Origin: Bin107 sp965221655
GTDB lineage: Bacteria > UBA8248
DNA: 64,000 nucleotides
Assembly (NCBI GenBank): GCA_965221655.1
Contig: OZ244906.1
Coordinates: 2,170,001 to 2,234,000, forward strand
Reading direction: 5' to 3'
A program made the translations under genes and the position numbers. The notes beneath the pieces are model-generated. The model was not told the origin of the DNA and ran no database searches. It was given only the letters and a program-made list of their open reading frames with translations. Of this stretch, positions 25,369-33,440 are shown piece by piece; the first letter of the stretch is position 1, and each line of letters opens with the position of its first letter.

Positions 25369-26040
25369 CTATTCCCAAGTGAGCCGAGCGGCGTAGCCGT
25401 CCCTCGGCACTTTCCACCGGGCGGGCAAACCGCTTGCGCGCTTGAACTCCTGAATGGTGATCAGGTGCACGTACGCCTCCCACAGGATATGGCGAAACGT
25501 ACACTCGAGCGTCTGGTAGTAGAGGAGCGCATCGTTTGCGTCTCGGCGAAAACCCCGCTCGTGGGCGGGAAGAACGAGGTTTTCCAGGTAATCCATCACC
25601 CGCTCGCCGTTCGACCACCTTCTGTGCGGATCGTACTTGCGGGGCAATTCCTTTTGCCCGAGCGTCGCGCGCGTTTCGTTGGACAAAACCTCGCGGCACA
25701 AGGCGCAGGCGTCGTCGAGAGCGGCCAGAACGTCGGGCATCGCGGGAAATCGCGCAGGGTCGAGCATCCTGTCCGCACCGCCCGTGTCGACCAGAGATTT
25801 GTCTCTCGGCAAGGCGCCCGGATACAGAACGGGCGGCCAGAATTCCAGGAAAAAAAGATAGGGAATCCACGCCGTGTGGCTAATCTGCTCCTTGATCGAC
25901 CAGCCTCCCCAACTCTTTTCGGGCAGCGTCGCCGCGCATAGTTCCTCAGGGAGCCCCTCCGTCTCCGCGCGAAACAAATCCGCCAGGTTGCGGTATTCGG
26001 GAAAAACGTCCAGCCCCGGCGTGGATGGGTCTTCCGGCAT
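25369..26040 (-). CDS. DinB-like superfamily protein
   Basis: A 223-residue protein with the DinB/YfiT four-helix pattern. GGWSIKEQISHTAWIPYLFF near residue 44 is the classical helix-2 segment with its metal His. Later His residues are at LVLPAHERGF near 157 and CTFRHILWEAYVHLITI near 180. DinB-fold proteins bind Zn or Ni and include thiol transferases such as bacillithiol and mycothiol S-transferases, so a thiol-related role is possible but not shown. It lies between the DUF3604 gene and an NAD-binding oxidoreductase on the same strand. Confidence 0.75.
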   Translation of the reverse strand: MPEDPSTPGLDVFPEYRNLADLFRAETEGLPEELCAATLPEKSWGGWSIKEQISHTAWIPYLFFLEFWPPVLYPGALPRDKSLVDTGGADRMLDPARFPAMPDVLAALDDACALCREVLSNETRATLGQKELPRKYDPHRRWSNGERVMDYLENLVLPAHERGFRRDANDALLYYQTLECTFRHILWEAYVHLITIQEFKRASGLPARWKVPRDGYAARLTWE

Positions 26041-26056
26041 CGCCTCTCCTCGATAA

Positions 26057-26959
26057 TCAGGCGTCTTCGGTCTTCATCGGCAAGTGCTCCGCGTAGACCG
26101 CGGCCGCCTGCCCGGGTGATAAGTTTTTGTCCATTGTCTCGGGCGTTTGCTCGGCTAGGGGCGTTGCTGCGAGGTGGGAATACACGGCTGTGGCTCCCTG
26201 GTGAAACCTCGGTGTGACGCCTGCCGCCTCGAAGGTCTGCGCAATCTGCCGCATCTCGTCGACATAGCGCCACGCCACGACGGGAAGACGCGGAGCGCTC
26301 GCAACCATTTGCCCGTAGGAAGCCTCCTGGCTCGTCTGCAACTCATGGCTCACCTCCCGGGAGAGGTCGAGCGCCTCGGCCAGGGTCATGACCGCCGTTT
26401 GTAAGGCGTGGGTTCCCTTGGTGAGAGCGGCGTAGCACATCTTGATTCCCGAGGCGCGCCCGACTTGCGCGCCGAGCAGCCGGACGGTGATCCCCTTGCC
26501 GTCCAACCCGCCGAGGAGCTCCGCCCGCTCTCCGCTGAAGTAAAACCGGGTGGCGCCGCCGCGGCCCGCGCGCGGAGGCGGCCCCAGTATCCCCCCGTCG
26601 ATAAAATCCGCGCCCGCGCCCTCTATCGTCTTCGCGATGGCGCGCGCGGTTTCGGGGGATACCGCGTTGCAGTCCGCGTAGGGTGGGCAAAAACCGCTCT
26701 CCCGCATGGCGCGCGCGACCGCATCCGCCACCCGTACGGCCGAGCCCGGAGGCACGATGGACAAGACGACGTCGGCCTGCTCCAGCATTTCGGCCTGCGT
26801 CGGACAATCGCGAATTCCCGCCTCCGCGGCCAGGCGCTTCGTCCGCTCGCTTCTGCCCGCGAGGCAGGTAATCGTCTCCAGCCCGTGCGCACGCAGCACG
26901 CGGCCCACCGCGTGCCCCATGTCTCCCGGGCTCAGGACGGCAACGGTCTCAAGGGCCAT
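26057..26959 (-). CDS. 6-phosphogluconate-dehydrogenase-like NAD-binding oxidoreductase
   Basis: A 300-residue beta-hydroxyacid dehydrogenase-type protein. The N-terminal Rossmann motif is AVLSPGDMGHAVGRVL, an atypical GxGxxG in which PGDMG replaces GLGxMG. Then come VVLSIVPPGSA near 65, ADCNAVSPETARAIA near 95 (substrate loop), FIDGGILGPPP near 120 and the catalytic Lys region GIKMCYAALTKGTHAL near 173. The C-terminal helical domain matches DUF1932. The start is ATG at 26959, with GGGGAGG 5 nt upstream. Confidence 0.85.
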   Translation of the reverse strand: MALETVAVLSPGDMGHAVGRVLRAHGLETITCLAGRSERTKRLAAEAGIRDCPTQAEMLEQADVVLSIVPPGSAVRVADAVARAMRESGFCPPYADCNAVSPETARAIAKTIEGAGADFIDGGILGPPPRAGRGGATRFYFSGERAELLGGLDGKGITVRLLGAQVGRASGIKMCYAALTKGTHALQTAVMTLAEALDLSREVSHELQTSQEASYGQMVASAPRLPVVAWRYVDEMRQIAQTFEAAGVTPRFHQGATAVYSHLAATPLAEQTPETMDKNLSPGQAAAVYAEHLPMKTEDA

Positions 26960-27085
26960 CGCCACCTCCCCTTGGTTGGACGCCAAAGAATGCGCAATGC
27001 GCACCCAGTGTAGCAGAAACGGGGCGCGCCGGAGAAAAGAGGCTGCGCCCCGGGGTTTGCGGGCACAGCCCGCGCCTGCGGAAAA

Positions 27086-27589
27086 CTACTCCTTCCAGAC
27101 ACATTTCCTCTGTTTCGAGGAGTGGGTCATCACGCCCACGAGGTCGCCCGCCGCCGCGTTTTTGCGCATACGAAACACCCGCACCGAGAAAACGACGCTC
27201 CGCGCGCCCGCGCTCTCGAGCATCCCGCCTCCCAGGCGGCAAATCAGCTCGGCTCTTTGTTTTCTTTTTTTTGCGCTCACCTCCGCCCAGGGCAGCGAAA
27301 CGTCGAGGGAAAGCCTCTCGCGCGTCGATTGGGAGACGCGAACGGTGGCGCGGCTCGTGTGCTTCGAGGTGTCGAGATATTCCTTGAGAATGCGGCCCAC
27401 GCCCTTCGTGATGGCTGCAGGCGGTGCTCCGGCGAGGTTCTTCGCCTGTGCCGTCAACGAGGCCTTGACGCCCGCCTCGCGGAGAAACAAAGATTGCGAG
27501 AAAAACAAAAGGGCGCCCGCGGTGGCTGCAAACGCGATGAAGAAAAACCAGAAAAAAAATTGTGTGCGGGAGGGCTGCGCGTTTCGCAT
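27086..27589 (-). CDS. Unknown protein with N-terminal membrane anchor
   Basis: A 167-residue protein starting MRNAQPSRTQ, then one strongly hydrophobic, Phe-rich helix (FFFWFFFIAFAATAGALLFF) at about 11-30. The rest is a basic and polar extracytoplasmic domain. It contains GVGRILKEYLDTSKHTSRATVRVSQSTRERLSLDVSLP and two basic clusters (SAKKRKQRAE, RVFRMRKN). No family is recognised. It starts 6 nt after the stop of the DinB-like gene on the same strand, so co-expression is likely. Confidence 0.55.
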   Translation of the reverse strand: MRNAQPSRTQFFFWFFFIAFAATAGALLFFSQSLFLREAGVKASLTAQAKNLAGAPPAAITKGVGRILKEYLDTSKHTSRATVRVSQSTRERLSLDVSLPWAEVSAKKRKQRAELICRLGGGMLESAGARSVVFSVRVFRMRKNAAAGDLVGVMTHSSKQRKCVWKE

Positions 27590-27594
27590 CGCGG

Positions 27595-28278
27595 TCAGGA
27601 AACCGGGTAGGCGGGGCCGTAGCCGCCCAGGGGAGCCTCGGGGTGGACGGGCGCCAAGCCCATGGCCTCTCGGTGCAGGCGGATGGAGCGCAAGTGAATC
27701 AAGTCGTCCCACAGCACGTGGCGCAGCGTCGCCAGGGGCGTGATGCGGAACCCGTGCGCGTGTGCGGGGTCGGGCGCGAACCCTTCGGGATGTTGCCTCA
27801 TGCAACGACTCCACAAGTCGACGGCGCGCTCCTCGCTCACGCCGACCACCGAGGATTCCCCGAAAACGAACAGGAGCGACTTCTCCGGAGTGTCTTGTTC
27901 CGCTCCTTCATCGAGCCGAGCCGCCGCTGCTTCACACGCCTCGGAGAAGCGCGCATGCAGCCATTCGGGGTTTCCGTACCGCGCGGCGGAAAAACGACGG
28001 TCGTCCTCGGGCGTGTTGATGAAGGTGGCGAACTGGCTCATGTCCACGACCCCCCAGGGCAGGCGCGTCGCCCCATAGAGAACCATGAACCAGCGAGTCG
28101 TGATGTAGGCCATGTGGCTGAGCTGCCTTCTCGGAGACCAGCGCGCCCACTCCTGCGGGCCCGTTCGGTCCAGCTGTGCCTCGGACAAGTCGGCGAGTTC
28201 GCCCCGCGTCCAGACGGGCATTTGCCGATACACCCGGGCCATCTCGTCCGGCGCAACCGGATAGGGGGGCTCGCTCAT
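27595..28278 (-). CDS. DinB-like superfamily protein, second copy
   Basis: A 227-residue protein related in layout to that at 25369. ARWSPRRQLSHMAYITTRWF near residue 47 matches the GGWSIKEQISHTAW helix of the other, and LATLRHVLWDDLIHLRSIRLHREA near 190 corresponds to its C-terminal helix with His ligands. The overall helix arrangement is DinB/YfiT-like. Its function is unknown; DinB-type thiol transferases are one possibility. Its ATG overlaps the TGA of the HAD phosphatase gene. The sequence between the metal-His helices differs strongly from the other copy, so the duplication is old or the two were acquired independently. Confidence 0.65.
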   Translation of the reverse strand: MSEPPYPVAPDEMARVYRQMPVWTRGELADLSEAQLDRTGPQEWARWSPRRQLSHMAYITTRWFMVLYGATRLPWGVVDMSQFATFINTPEDDRRFSAARYGNPEWLHARFSEACEAAAARLDEGAEQDTPEKSLLFVFGESSVVGVSEERAVDLWSRCMRQHPEGFAPDPAHAHGFRITPLATLRHVLWDDLIHLRSIRLHREAMGLAPVHPEAPLGGYGPAYPVS

Positions 28279-28985
28279 CGCGCGTCTCCGCCGTCGAGGA
28301 TTGCGCAAAACCGCTCCGCATCCTCCAGGGTGGGCAAAAGAAAATCCGGAGAAGCACTCGCCAGTTCGTAGAGGGAATCGCCGCCCGTGGCCACCGCTAT
28401 CGTCTTCGCCCCGCACGCGCGGCCCGCCGACACGTCGCGCCACGTATCGCCTATAACCCAGCGGAATATGGACGCGCCCGCAGTTTTCGCGCGAACGATT
28501 TTCTCCCCGCGCCGAAACCCCGCCTCCAGCAGCGCCGCGCGTTCCGCCGCATCGGAGCCGAAACCGCCGAAGGAGAAAAACCCGTTCAGGCCGCCGCGGT
28601 CGAGCTTGATGCGCGCACCCTGCTCGACGTTTCCCGTACCCAGTCCCATGAAGACGTCGCTTTGCTCCGCAAGGCGCGCAAGCAGGCCGGGCACTCCCGG
28701 CATCAGGTGATAGTTTGCGGAACCAGAAACCGTCTCCGGCAATATCTCCACGTATGCACGCAAAAGCGCCTCCACCTCGGACGCACCCCCCGAACGCCCC
28801 AGGTGCGAGCGAAACATCTCCTGCACGATAATCTCGTCGGTCTTCCCGTGCGGCTGCACGTGGCGCATCGCGTTCGGCACTCCGTAGATGCGCTCGAAAG
28901 CGACGTTCAACGCCGCAGCACCCGCACCGCCGCTCAGGAGGAGGGTGCCATCCACGTCGAACAGAAGCAGGTGCACCGAATGCAA
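28275..28985 (-). CDS. HAD-superfamily hydrolase
   Basis: A phosphatase of about 236 residues. Motif I is LLFDVDGTLL near residue 7 (nucleophile Asp and acid/base Asp), motif II is MGLGTGN near 116, the motif III Lys region is near KTAGASIFRWV, and motif IV is IGDTWRDVSAGRACGAKTIAVATG near 178. Family members include phosphoglycolate and other sugar phosphatases. The cap domain (residues 17-90) is alpha-helical. No ATG fits; TTG at 28985 with GGGAAA upstream is the likely start. It overlaps the DinB-like gene by ATGA, so it is the first gene of that group. Confidence 0.8.
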   Translation of the reverse strand: MHSVHLLLFDVDGTLLLSGGAGAAALNVAFERIYGVPNAMRHVQPHGKTDEIIVQEMFRSHLGRSGGASEVEALLRAYVEILPETVSGSANYHLMPGVPGLLARLAEQSDVFMGLGTGNVEQGARIKLDRGGLNGFFSFGGFGSDAAERAALLEAGFRRGEKIVRAKTAGASIFRWVIGDTWRDVSAGRACGAKTIAVATGGDSLYELASASPDFLLPTLEDAERFCAILDGGDAR

Positions 28986-29099
28986 TCGCTTGTTTCCCGT
29001 GTGGGTTGAAAGGACGTGCTCGAGAACGAGCAACTCCTGCCCATGATATAATACGGGGGCGGAACAACTCCAGAGCCACGACGACGAAGGAGACCAGAG

Positions 29100-29804
29100 T
29101 TGCCGGACGAAAAAATTGCCGTCGTAACGGGCGGAAACAAGGGCATCGGCTACGGGATATGCAGGGCGCTCGCAAAACAGGGCGTCCACACCATTTTGAC
29201 GGCGCGCGACGCCTCCAGGGGCGAGGCCGCCCGCAAGCAACTCGAAGGAGAGGGCCTGGAAGTCGCTTTCCGCCCTCTCGACGTTACCGACAAAGAGGCC
29301 ATCGACGCTCTGGCGAAGTTTCTGGAAGATGAATTCGGGCGGCTGGACATTCTGATCAACAACGCGGCCATTCGGGCGGATCAGGGCGCATCGGGCATGG
29401 ACGTTCCCATCGACGTCGTCCGCCGCATGATGGAAACCAACCTCTACGGCCCGCTGATGACGTGCCAGACCCTGGCCTCCCTGCTCAAGAAGAGCGCGGC
29501 GGGCAGGGTCGTGAACGTCTCGAGCGGCATGGGTTCTCTCACCAACATGCGGGGCGGTTCTCCCGCGTATCGAATCACCAAAACCGCACTGAACGCGATG
29601 ACGCGAATTCTTGCAGACGAGTTTCAGGGAAGCGGAGTGCTGGTGAACTGCTGTCACCCCGGATGGGTGAGGACCGACATGGGCGGCCAGGGGGCGTCAA
29701 AATCGATAGACGAGGGCGCGGATACGCCCGTATGGCTCGCCCTGTTGCCCGAAGACGGGCCTACCGGGGGGTACTTTCAGGACAGAAAACCCATGCCGTG
29801 GTAG
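29100..29804 (+). CDS. Short-chain dehydrogenase/reductase (carbonyl reductase type)
   Basis: A 234-residue SDR. The NAD(P) motif is VVTGGNKGIGYGI at residues 8-20, with NNAAIR near 88. The catalytic Ser lies in VNVSSGMGSL near 139, and YRITKTALNAM near 158 holds the Tyr-Lys pair. NCCHPGWVRTDMGG near 185 is the family segment close to carbonyl reductases. It starts at TTG 29100, with GGAG upstream. The substrate is unknown. It ends 18 nt before the convergent CDO-like gene. Confidence 0.88.
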   Translation: MPDEKIAVVTGGNKGIGYGICRALAKQGVHTILTARDASRGEAARKQLEGEGLEVAFRPLDVTDKEAIDALAKFLEDEFGRLDILINNAAIRADQGASGMDVPIDVVRRMMETNLYGPLMTCQTLASLLKKSAAGRVVNVSSGMGSLTNMRGGSPAYRITKTALNAMTRILADEFQGSGVLVNCCHPGWVRTDMGGQGASKSIDEGADTPVWLALLPEDGPTGGYFQDRKPMPW

Positions 29805-29822
29805 CGGGCTTCGCGCCGCGGA

Positions 29823-30398
29823 TTAGGCGGAAGCTTTGGCGTAATCCCATCCCGTGCGGAATTCCTGCACCTCGCCGGTCGATTCCTCGTACTTGAAGCG
29901 CGGTATCTCGGCGAGGTTCCCCCCGTAGACGTGGATGCCCACCACGGGCTCGGCCGAAGCGCAACTCACGCGGTGCACGTCGTCGTCGTGCGTACAGCAG
30001 ACGAACACGTCGCCCGGTGCGGCGAGGCGTTCGCCCCGGGGGGTCAGCCTTACCCTGGCCCCGTTCTCGCGGGGGCCTTCGCGCAAAAAACTCTCTTCTT
30101 TCTCCATCCCGCGGTAGATGCCTATCACCCCCCAGGTGCCGTGGTCGTGAATCGGGGTGGTTTGGCCCACGTCCCATATTCCTGCGCCGATGGAGAAGCT
30201 TTCGTCCGGCTCTATGTGCACCCTGTTGAGCGTAAAGCCCTCGACTTTCACCAACAACTGCTCTTCGCTCAACAGATTCGGGGCGTCGAGAATGGGCTCG
30301 AGGCGCGCCGCCACCTGCGCGGTCACTTTCTCCTCGCTGCCGCCTGCCCGTACGATTTCGCGCACCTGTTCGACGAATTCCTGCATGTGTTTCGGCAT
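29823..30398 (-). CDS. Cysteine dioxygenase-like cupin (thiol dioxygenase family)
   Basis: A 191-residue cupin resembling bacterial cysteine/3-mercaptopropionate dioxygenase-type iron enzymes. The Fe-binding motif is TPIHDHGTWGVIGIYRG near residues 81-97 (H-x-H), with a later His at DVHRVSCASAEP near 141 and a following G-x-H in VGIHVYGG near 152. An N-terminal helical part precedes the barrel, as in that family. The reaction would be oxidation of a thiol to a sulfinate. The next gene upstream on the strand is the seleno-methyltransferase, 52 nt away, so both may share a transcript. Confidence 0.8.
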   Translation of the reverse strand: MPKHMQEFVEQVREIVRAGGSEEKVTAQVAARLEPILDAPNLLSEEQLLVKVEGFTLNRVHIEPDESFSIGAGIWDVGQTTPIHDHGTWGVIGIYRGMEKEESFLREGPRENGARVRLTPRGERLAAPGDVFVCCTHDDDVHRVSCASAEPVVGIHVYGGNLAEIPRFKYEESTGEVQEFRTGWDYAKASA

Positions 30399-30450
30399 TT
30401 TCTTCTCCTCCCGCGTCTTGGGGAAGGTTCTGTGAAAAACCCGGCCCGGC

Positions 30451-31002
30451 CTAAAGCCCGCAATTGTTCTCGTGCATCAAAAGCGCCGCCTTGAGCGCCA
30501 CGCTGCTGGCGAATCCGCCGAGTTCGCCCGAACTCGAGACGACGCGGTGTCAGGGTATGACAAGCGGAACCGGATTTCTATGCAGCGCCTGACCGACGGC
30601 GCGCGCGGCTCCGGGGTTTCCGACCCGTTTCGCCACCCAACCGTAGGAGCGCGTCTGCCCGTAGGGAATCTTCTCGGTCTGCCTGAGCACCTTTTCCATG
30701 AAGGGCGTGAGGGAGGAGAGGTCCGTCTTGAGGTCGAAGGTTTTTCGCCCGCCCCCCAGGTATTCCTCTATCTCCTTCGTGGTGCGCAGGCCGAGGGGCG
30801 TCGATTGCTCGCCCGCATGAGGCGCAGCCAGGGGTTTTTCCACCCCGTGCAGCATCCTGATTTCCGCAATCCCCGCACCGGAGACGAAAACGCGAAATTC
30901 CGTGCGCACCCTGTGCAGCCAATACGCGACGTGCGCCTCAGGCGATTCCGCGCCCTCTCCGAACAACTCGCCCTGTCGCCACTCCTTCGGCCAGCGCGTC
31001 AT
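30451..31002 (-). CDS. ogt: O6-methylguanine-DNA methyltransferase with selenocysteine active site
   Basis: A 183-residue suicide DNA-repair protein that would take alkyl groups off O6-methylguanine. ATG at 31002 begins the frame, and the stop TAG is at 30451. The C-terminal MGMT domain is clear: LTPFMEKVLRQTEKIPYGQTRSYG near 99, VAKRVGNPGAARAVG near 124 and NPVPLVIP before the active site. The acceptor motif normally reads PCHR. Here codon 151 is TGA at 30550-30552, giving P-U-H-R, and the frame continues VVSSSGELGGFASSV (conserved C-terminal helix) to the TAG. A selenocysteine at the alkyl-acceptor position explains this. A nonsense mutation at exactly this codon, with an intact downstream frame and a SECIS-like hairpin, is unlikely. 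Confidence 0.86.
30519..30536 (-). promoter_or_regulatory. SECIS-like hairpin of the seleno-methyltransferase
   Basis: Starting 14 nt after the TGA, CGAGTTC and GAACTCG form a perfect 7-bp stem with the loop GGGC. Position and loop (G first) match bacterial SECIS elements, whose apical loop lies roughly 16-37 nt after UGA and carries G in its first two bases. Confidence 0.7.
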
Positions 31003-31024
31003 GCCGCCTCCTCCTTGCGCCCGG

Positions 31025-32221
31025 CTAAAACGCCGTGGCCGCGCCGTTCACGTAGGCGCGCCCCGTTCTCAACCGCAGGACCTGGTTCGTCCCGTCGGAG
31101 TGCAGGAACGTGCTCGCGTCTCGAAGATACTTCTCCATGGGGGCGGCGTGCATGATGCCCGCACCGCCGAATATCTCCATGCCCAGGCGCGCGCAATCGA
31201 AAGCGACTTCCGACGCGAAAATCTTGCACTTCCATCCTTGCGTGAAATCGTAGGGCTTTTGGTGATCCACCGCCCAGGCGGTGCGCCAGACGTAGGTGCG
31301 CGCAATGTCGAGATTCATCGCCATGTCGGCCAGCATGGTCTCTATCGCCTGGTGCTGGCCGATGGGCTTGCCCCCCTGAACGCGCTCGCGGCTGTAGTCG
31401 AGCGCTTTCTCGAACGCGGCGCGCCCCACGCCGAGGGCCGTGGCGGCCGCCTCGGGTTTTCCCATCGCCAGAAGATTGCCCCTGATCTCGAACATGTTGC
31501 CCTCGCCGAGAATCACGTGGTTCTCGGGAATCTCCACGTTCTCGTAGAAGATTTCGGAGTTCATCGAGAGGCGCTGGCCTATCTTCTCGTGCACGTGGCC
31601 AATCGATATGCCGGGAATCTCCCTGGGAACCAGAAAACCCGTCAGGCTCTCTCTGAGGCTTTTGGTCAAGTCGGTTCGCGCGGCCAGAACGTACAACGAG
31701 GCCACCGGGCCGTTGCTGATGTAGCGCTTGCGTCCGTTGATGATCCACTTGCCGTCTTTTTTCTCCGCGCGCGCGTAAAGCGCGATGGAGGGATCGTCAT
31801 AATACCCCTGGTGGTCGCTGCCGGCTCCTTCTTCCGTCATGGAGATTGCGACCAGAAACCTCGGCTCCTGGCAGAGGCGCTTGATCCAGGGTTCGCGCAG
31901 GGCGGGCTCCACCTTCTCCAGTATGTGGGAGAGCTTCCAGGTTTGATCCAGGTTCACCGCAAAACCCAGATCGCCCACTGCCAGTTCCTCTCCGGCCAGG
32001 CAACACGAAAGCACGTCGGCGTCCATGCCGCCGTATTCCTTGGGATAAGGTAGTTGCCGGAGGCCTAAGGCGCTCGCTTTTTCCGTGAGGTCCCACGGCA
32101 TTCGCTCTTCCCAGTCTTGAATCCTGTCGCGCTCGGGGGCCACCGGGGCCAACTCTTCGTAGGCAAATTTTCTGGCTATCGCCTGAATCCGCAACTGCTC
32201 TTCGTTCAAGGTGAATTCCAT
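31025..32221 (-). CDS. Acyl-CoA dehydrogenase
   Basis: A 398-residue flavoenzyme that desaturates acyl-CoA esters. FAD and substrate motifs include AISMTEEGAGSD near residue 140, WIINGRKRYISNGPVASLYVL near 173, and RVQGGKPIGQHQAIETMLADM near 280. At the usual catalytic-base site the sequence is HSDGTNQVLRL rather than the EGTxQ of medium-chain enzymes, so Glu is replaced by Asp. Some branches use another Glu, so activity is not excluded. It starts 20 nt beyond a perfect hairpin and 81 nt after the CBS gene. Confidence 0.88.
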   Translation of the reverse strand: MEFTLNEEQLRIQAIARKFAYEELAPVAPERDRIQDWEERMPWDLTEKASALGLRQLPYPKEYGGMDADVLSCCLAGEELAVGDLGFAVNLDQTWKLSHILEKVEPALREPWIKRLCQEPRFLVAISMTEEGAGSDHQGYYDDPSIALYARAEKKDGKWIINGRKRYISNGPVASLYVLAARTDLTKSLRESLTGFLVPREIPGISIGHVHEKIGQRLSMNSEIFYENVEIPENHVILGEGNMFEIRGNLLAMGKPEAAATALGVGRAAFEKALDYSRERVQGGKPIGQHQAIETMLADMAMNLDIARTYVWRTAWAVDHQKPYDFTQGWKCKIFASEVAFDCARLGMEIFGGAGIMHAAPMEKYLRDASTFLHSDGTNQVLRLRTGRAYVNGAATAF

Positions 32222-32238
32222 CGAAGCGCCTCCCCCGC

Positions 32239-32260
32239 CTCACCCCGCAAGGGGGGTGAG
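32239..32260. other. Eight-bp perfect hairpin upstream of acyl-CoA dehydrogenase
   Basis: CTCACCCC (32239-32246) pairs perfectly with GGGGTGAG (32253-32260) around a 6-nt loop. It sits between the CBS-protein stop and the acyl-CoA dehydrogenase start. There is no T run on either strand, so it is more likely an mRNA-processing or attenuation element than an intrinsic terminator. Confidence 0.35.
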
Positions 32261-32301
32261 AGCGTTTTCGACCAACCCCTCAGCAAAATGCCGCGGCGCC
32301 A

Positions 32302-32682
32302 TCAAGAACACGACAACGCGCGCCGGGCCGCATCCGTCTCGATGACGCCTGCCGGCCTGCCGACCCCCTCGACGAACGCGGCGTCCGCCCTCGCCGTTTC
32401 GAGCCGAAGAACCGCCTCGTCCAAATCCGCGTTCGGCGAGAGCGAAAACCCCCGCCTGGCGGGCATCCCCCGCGCGGCCACCTCGCCTGCGCTCCGAAAA
32501 ACCTCGGGCACGCGGATGAACGCATCGAGGTCTTGCTTGTTCACGACGCCCACCAGACGCCCGGCGTCAAAAACCGCCGCCCAGGGGGCGTTCATCCTGT
32601 TCATTGCCGCCCAGGCGCCCCGCGCGTCTTCTTCCGCCTCCACAATCGCGACCGCCTGCAAGAAGCACTCCCGCACCCTCAT
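32302..32682 (-). CDS. CBS-domain-pair protein
   Basis: A 126-residue protein made of one CBS pair. The first unit has VRECFLQAVAIVEAEEDARGAWAAMNRMNAPWAAVFDAGRLVGVVNKQDL. The second has FSLSPNADLDEAVLRLETARADAAFVEGVGRPAGVIET. CBS pairs bind adenine nucleotides and sense energy state. ATG at 32682 overlaps the TGA of the upstream enoyl-CoA hydratase gene (ATGA), so the two are translationally coupled. This points to a regulatory role linked to the acyl-CoA genes around it, which is inference. Confidence 0.78.
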   Translation of the reverse strand: MRVRECFLQAVAIVEAEEDARGAWAAMNRMNAPWAAVFDAGRLVGVVNKQDLDAFIRVPEVFRSAGEVAARGMPARRGFSLSPNADLDEAVLRLETARADAAFVEGVGRPAGVIETDAARRALSCS

Positions 32683-33374
32683 CGTTCGCTTTTTCCGGCA
32701 AGCGACGAACCGAAGCACGGCGCGGCCTCGGCTTGCAGGAACTGCGCTTTCATCGCCCGCAACTGCTCCAGGGGGTGCCGGGCGATTTCATCGGCCAGTG
32801 CACGGGCTTGCGCCATCAAGTCCTCCTCTGGAACAACGCGATTCAGCAATCCCAGGCGACGTCCCTCCCGCGCGTCAAACCTCCTGCCCGTCAGCACCAA
32901 ATCCTTTGCGAAGGGAGTGGAAATCTGACGCACCAGGCGAACGGTGGCGTCTCCCCCCGGAAAGACCCCCAGCCCGGTCTCAGGATACCCCAAAACGGCG
33001 CCGCTCGCCGCAAGGCGTACGTCGCACGCGAGCATCAGCACCATGCCCCAACCGAAGGCGGGGCCGTTCACCGCCGCTATCGTGGGAAAGGGCAGCGCGC
33101 GAAGGGAGTCGCTCCAACGCGCGCCCAGCGTCATGAAGCGCTCCGCCTGTTCTTTCGTGTGGGTGGCGCTCTCCGCGAGATCGCGTCCGGAAGAAAAGGC
33201 GCTTCCCGCACCCGTTACGAGGAGAACCTTCACGCCGCGCCGCGCCTGCATTTCAGAGGTCGCCGCACACATGGCCTCCATGAGCGGCGTGTCGAACGCA
33301 TTGCGTTTTTCCGGGCGGTTCACGATGAGTTCCGCAACGCAGGATTCCACGCGCGTGAGGAGGCGTTTGTCCAT
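32679..33374 (-). CDS. Enoyl-CoA hydratase/isomerase family protein, Glu-deficient
   Basis: A 231-residue crotonase-fold protein. Segments match the family: VELIVNRPEKRNAFD at the start, GAGSAFSSGRDLAESATHTK near 56, FPTIAAVNGPAFGWGMVLMLACD near 97 and PETGLGVFPGGDATVRL near 131. The first catalytic Glu of hydratases (usually GGGxE) is replaced, since GWGMVLML has Val there, while the second Glu in YPETGLG is kept. It therefore may not be a classical hydratase. It runs directly into the CBS-protein gene. Confidence 0.82.
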   Translation of the reverse strand: MDKRLLTRVESCVAELIVNRPEKRNAFDTPLMEAMCAATSEMQARRGVKVLLVTGAGSAFSSGRDLAESATHTKEQAERFMTLGARWSDSLRALPFPTIAAVNGPAFGWGMVLMLACDVRLAASGAVLGYPETGLGVFPGGDATVRLVRQISTPFAKDLVLTGRRFDAREGRRLGLLNRVVPEEDLMAQARALADEIARHPLEQLRAMKAQFLQAEAAPCFGSSLAGKSER

Positions 33375-33440
33375 GGGCAGCCGCTTCCGAGAAAAGTCCG
33401 CCCTCGCTGGGAGGGGGTTTCCAAAAATCCCGGCGGCCGC

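Noticed and set aside
30451..31002. Frame-broken methyltransferase pseudogene
   Set aside because: The only disruption is a single TGA at the active-site Cys; both halves keep family-conserved sequence and normal codon use, and two other genes show the same pattern.
32239..32260. Intrinsic terminator for the CBS gene
   Set aside because: Perfect stem, but no T run follows on either strand, so it is listed only as a hairpin.
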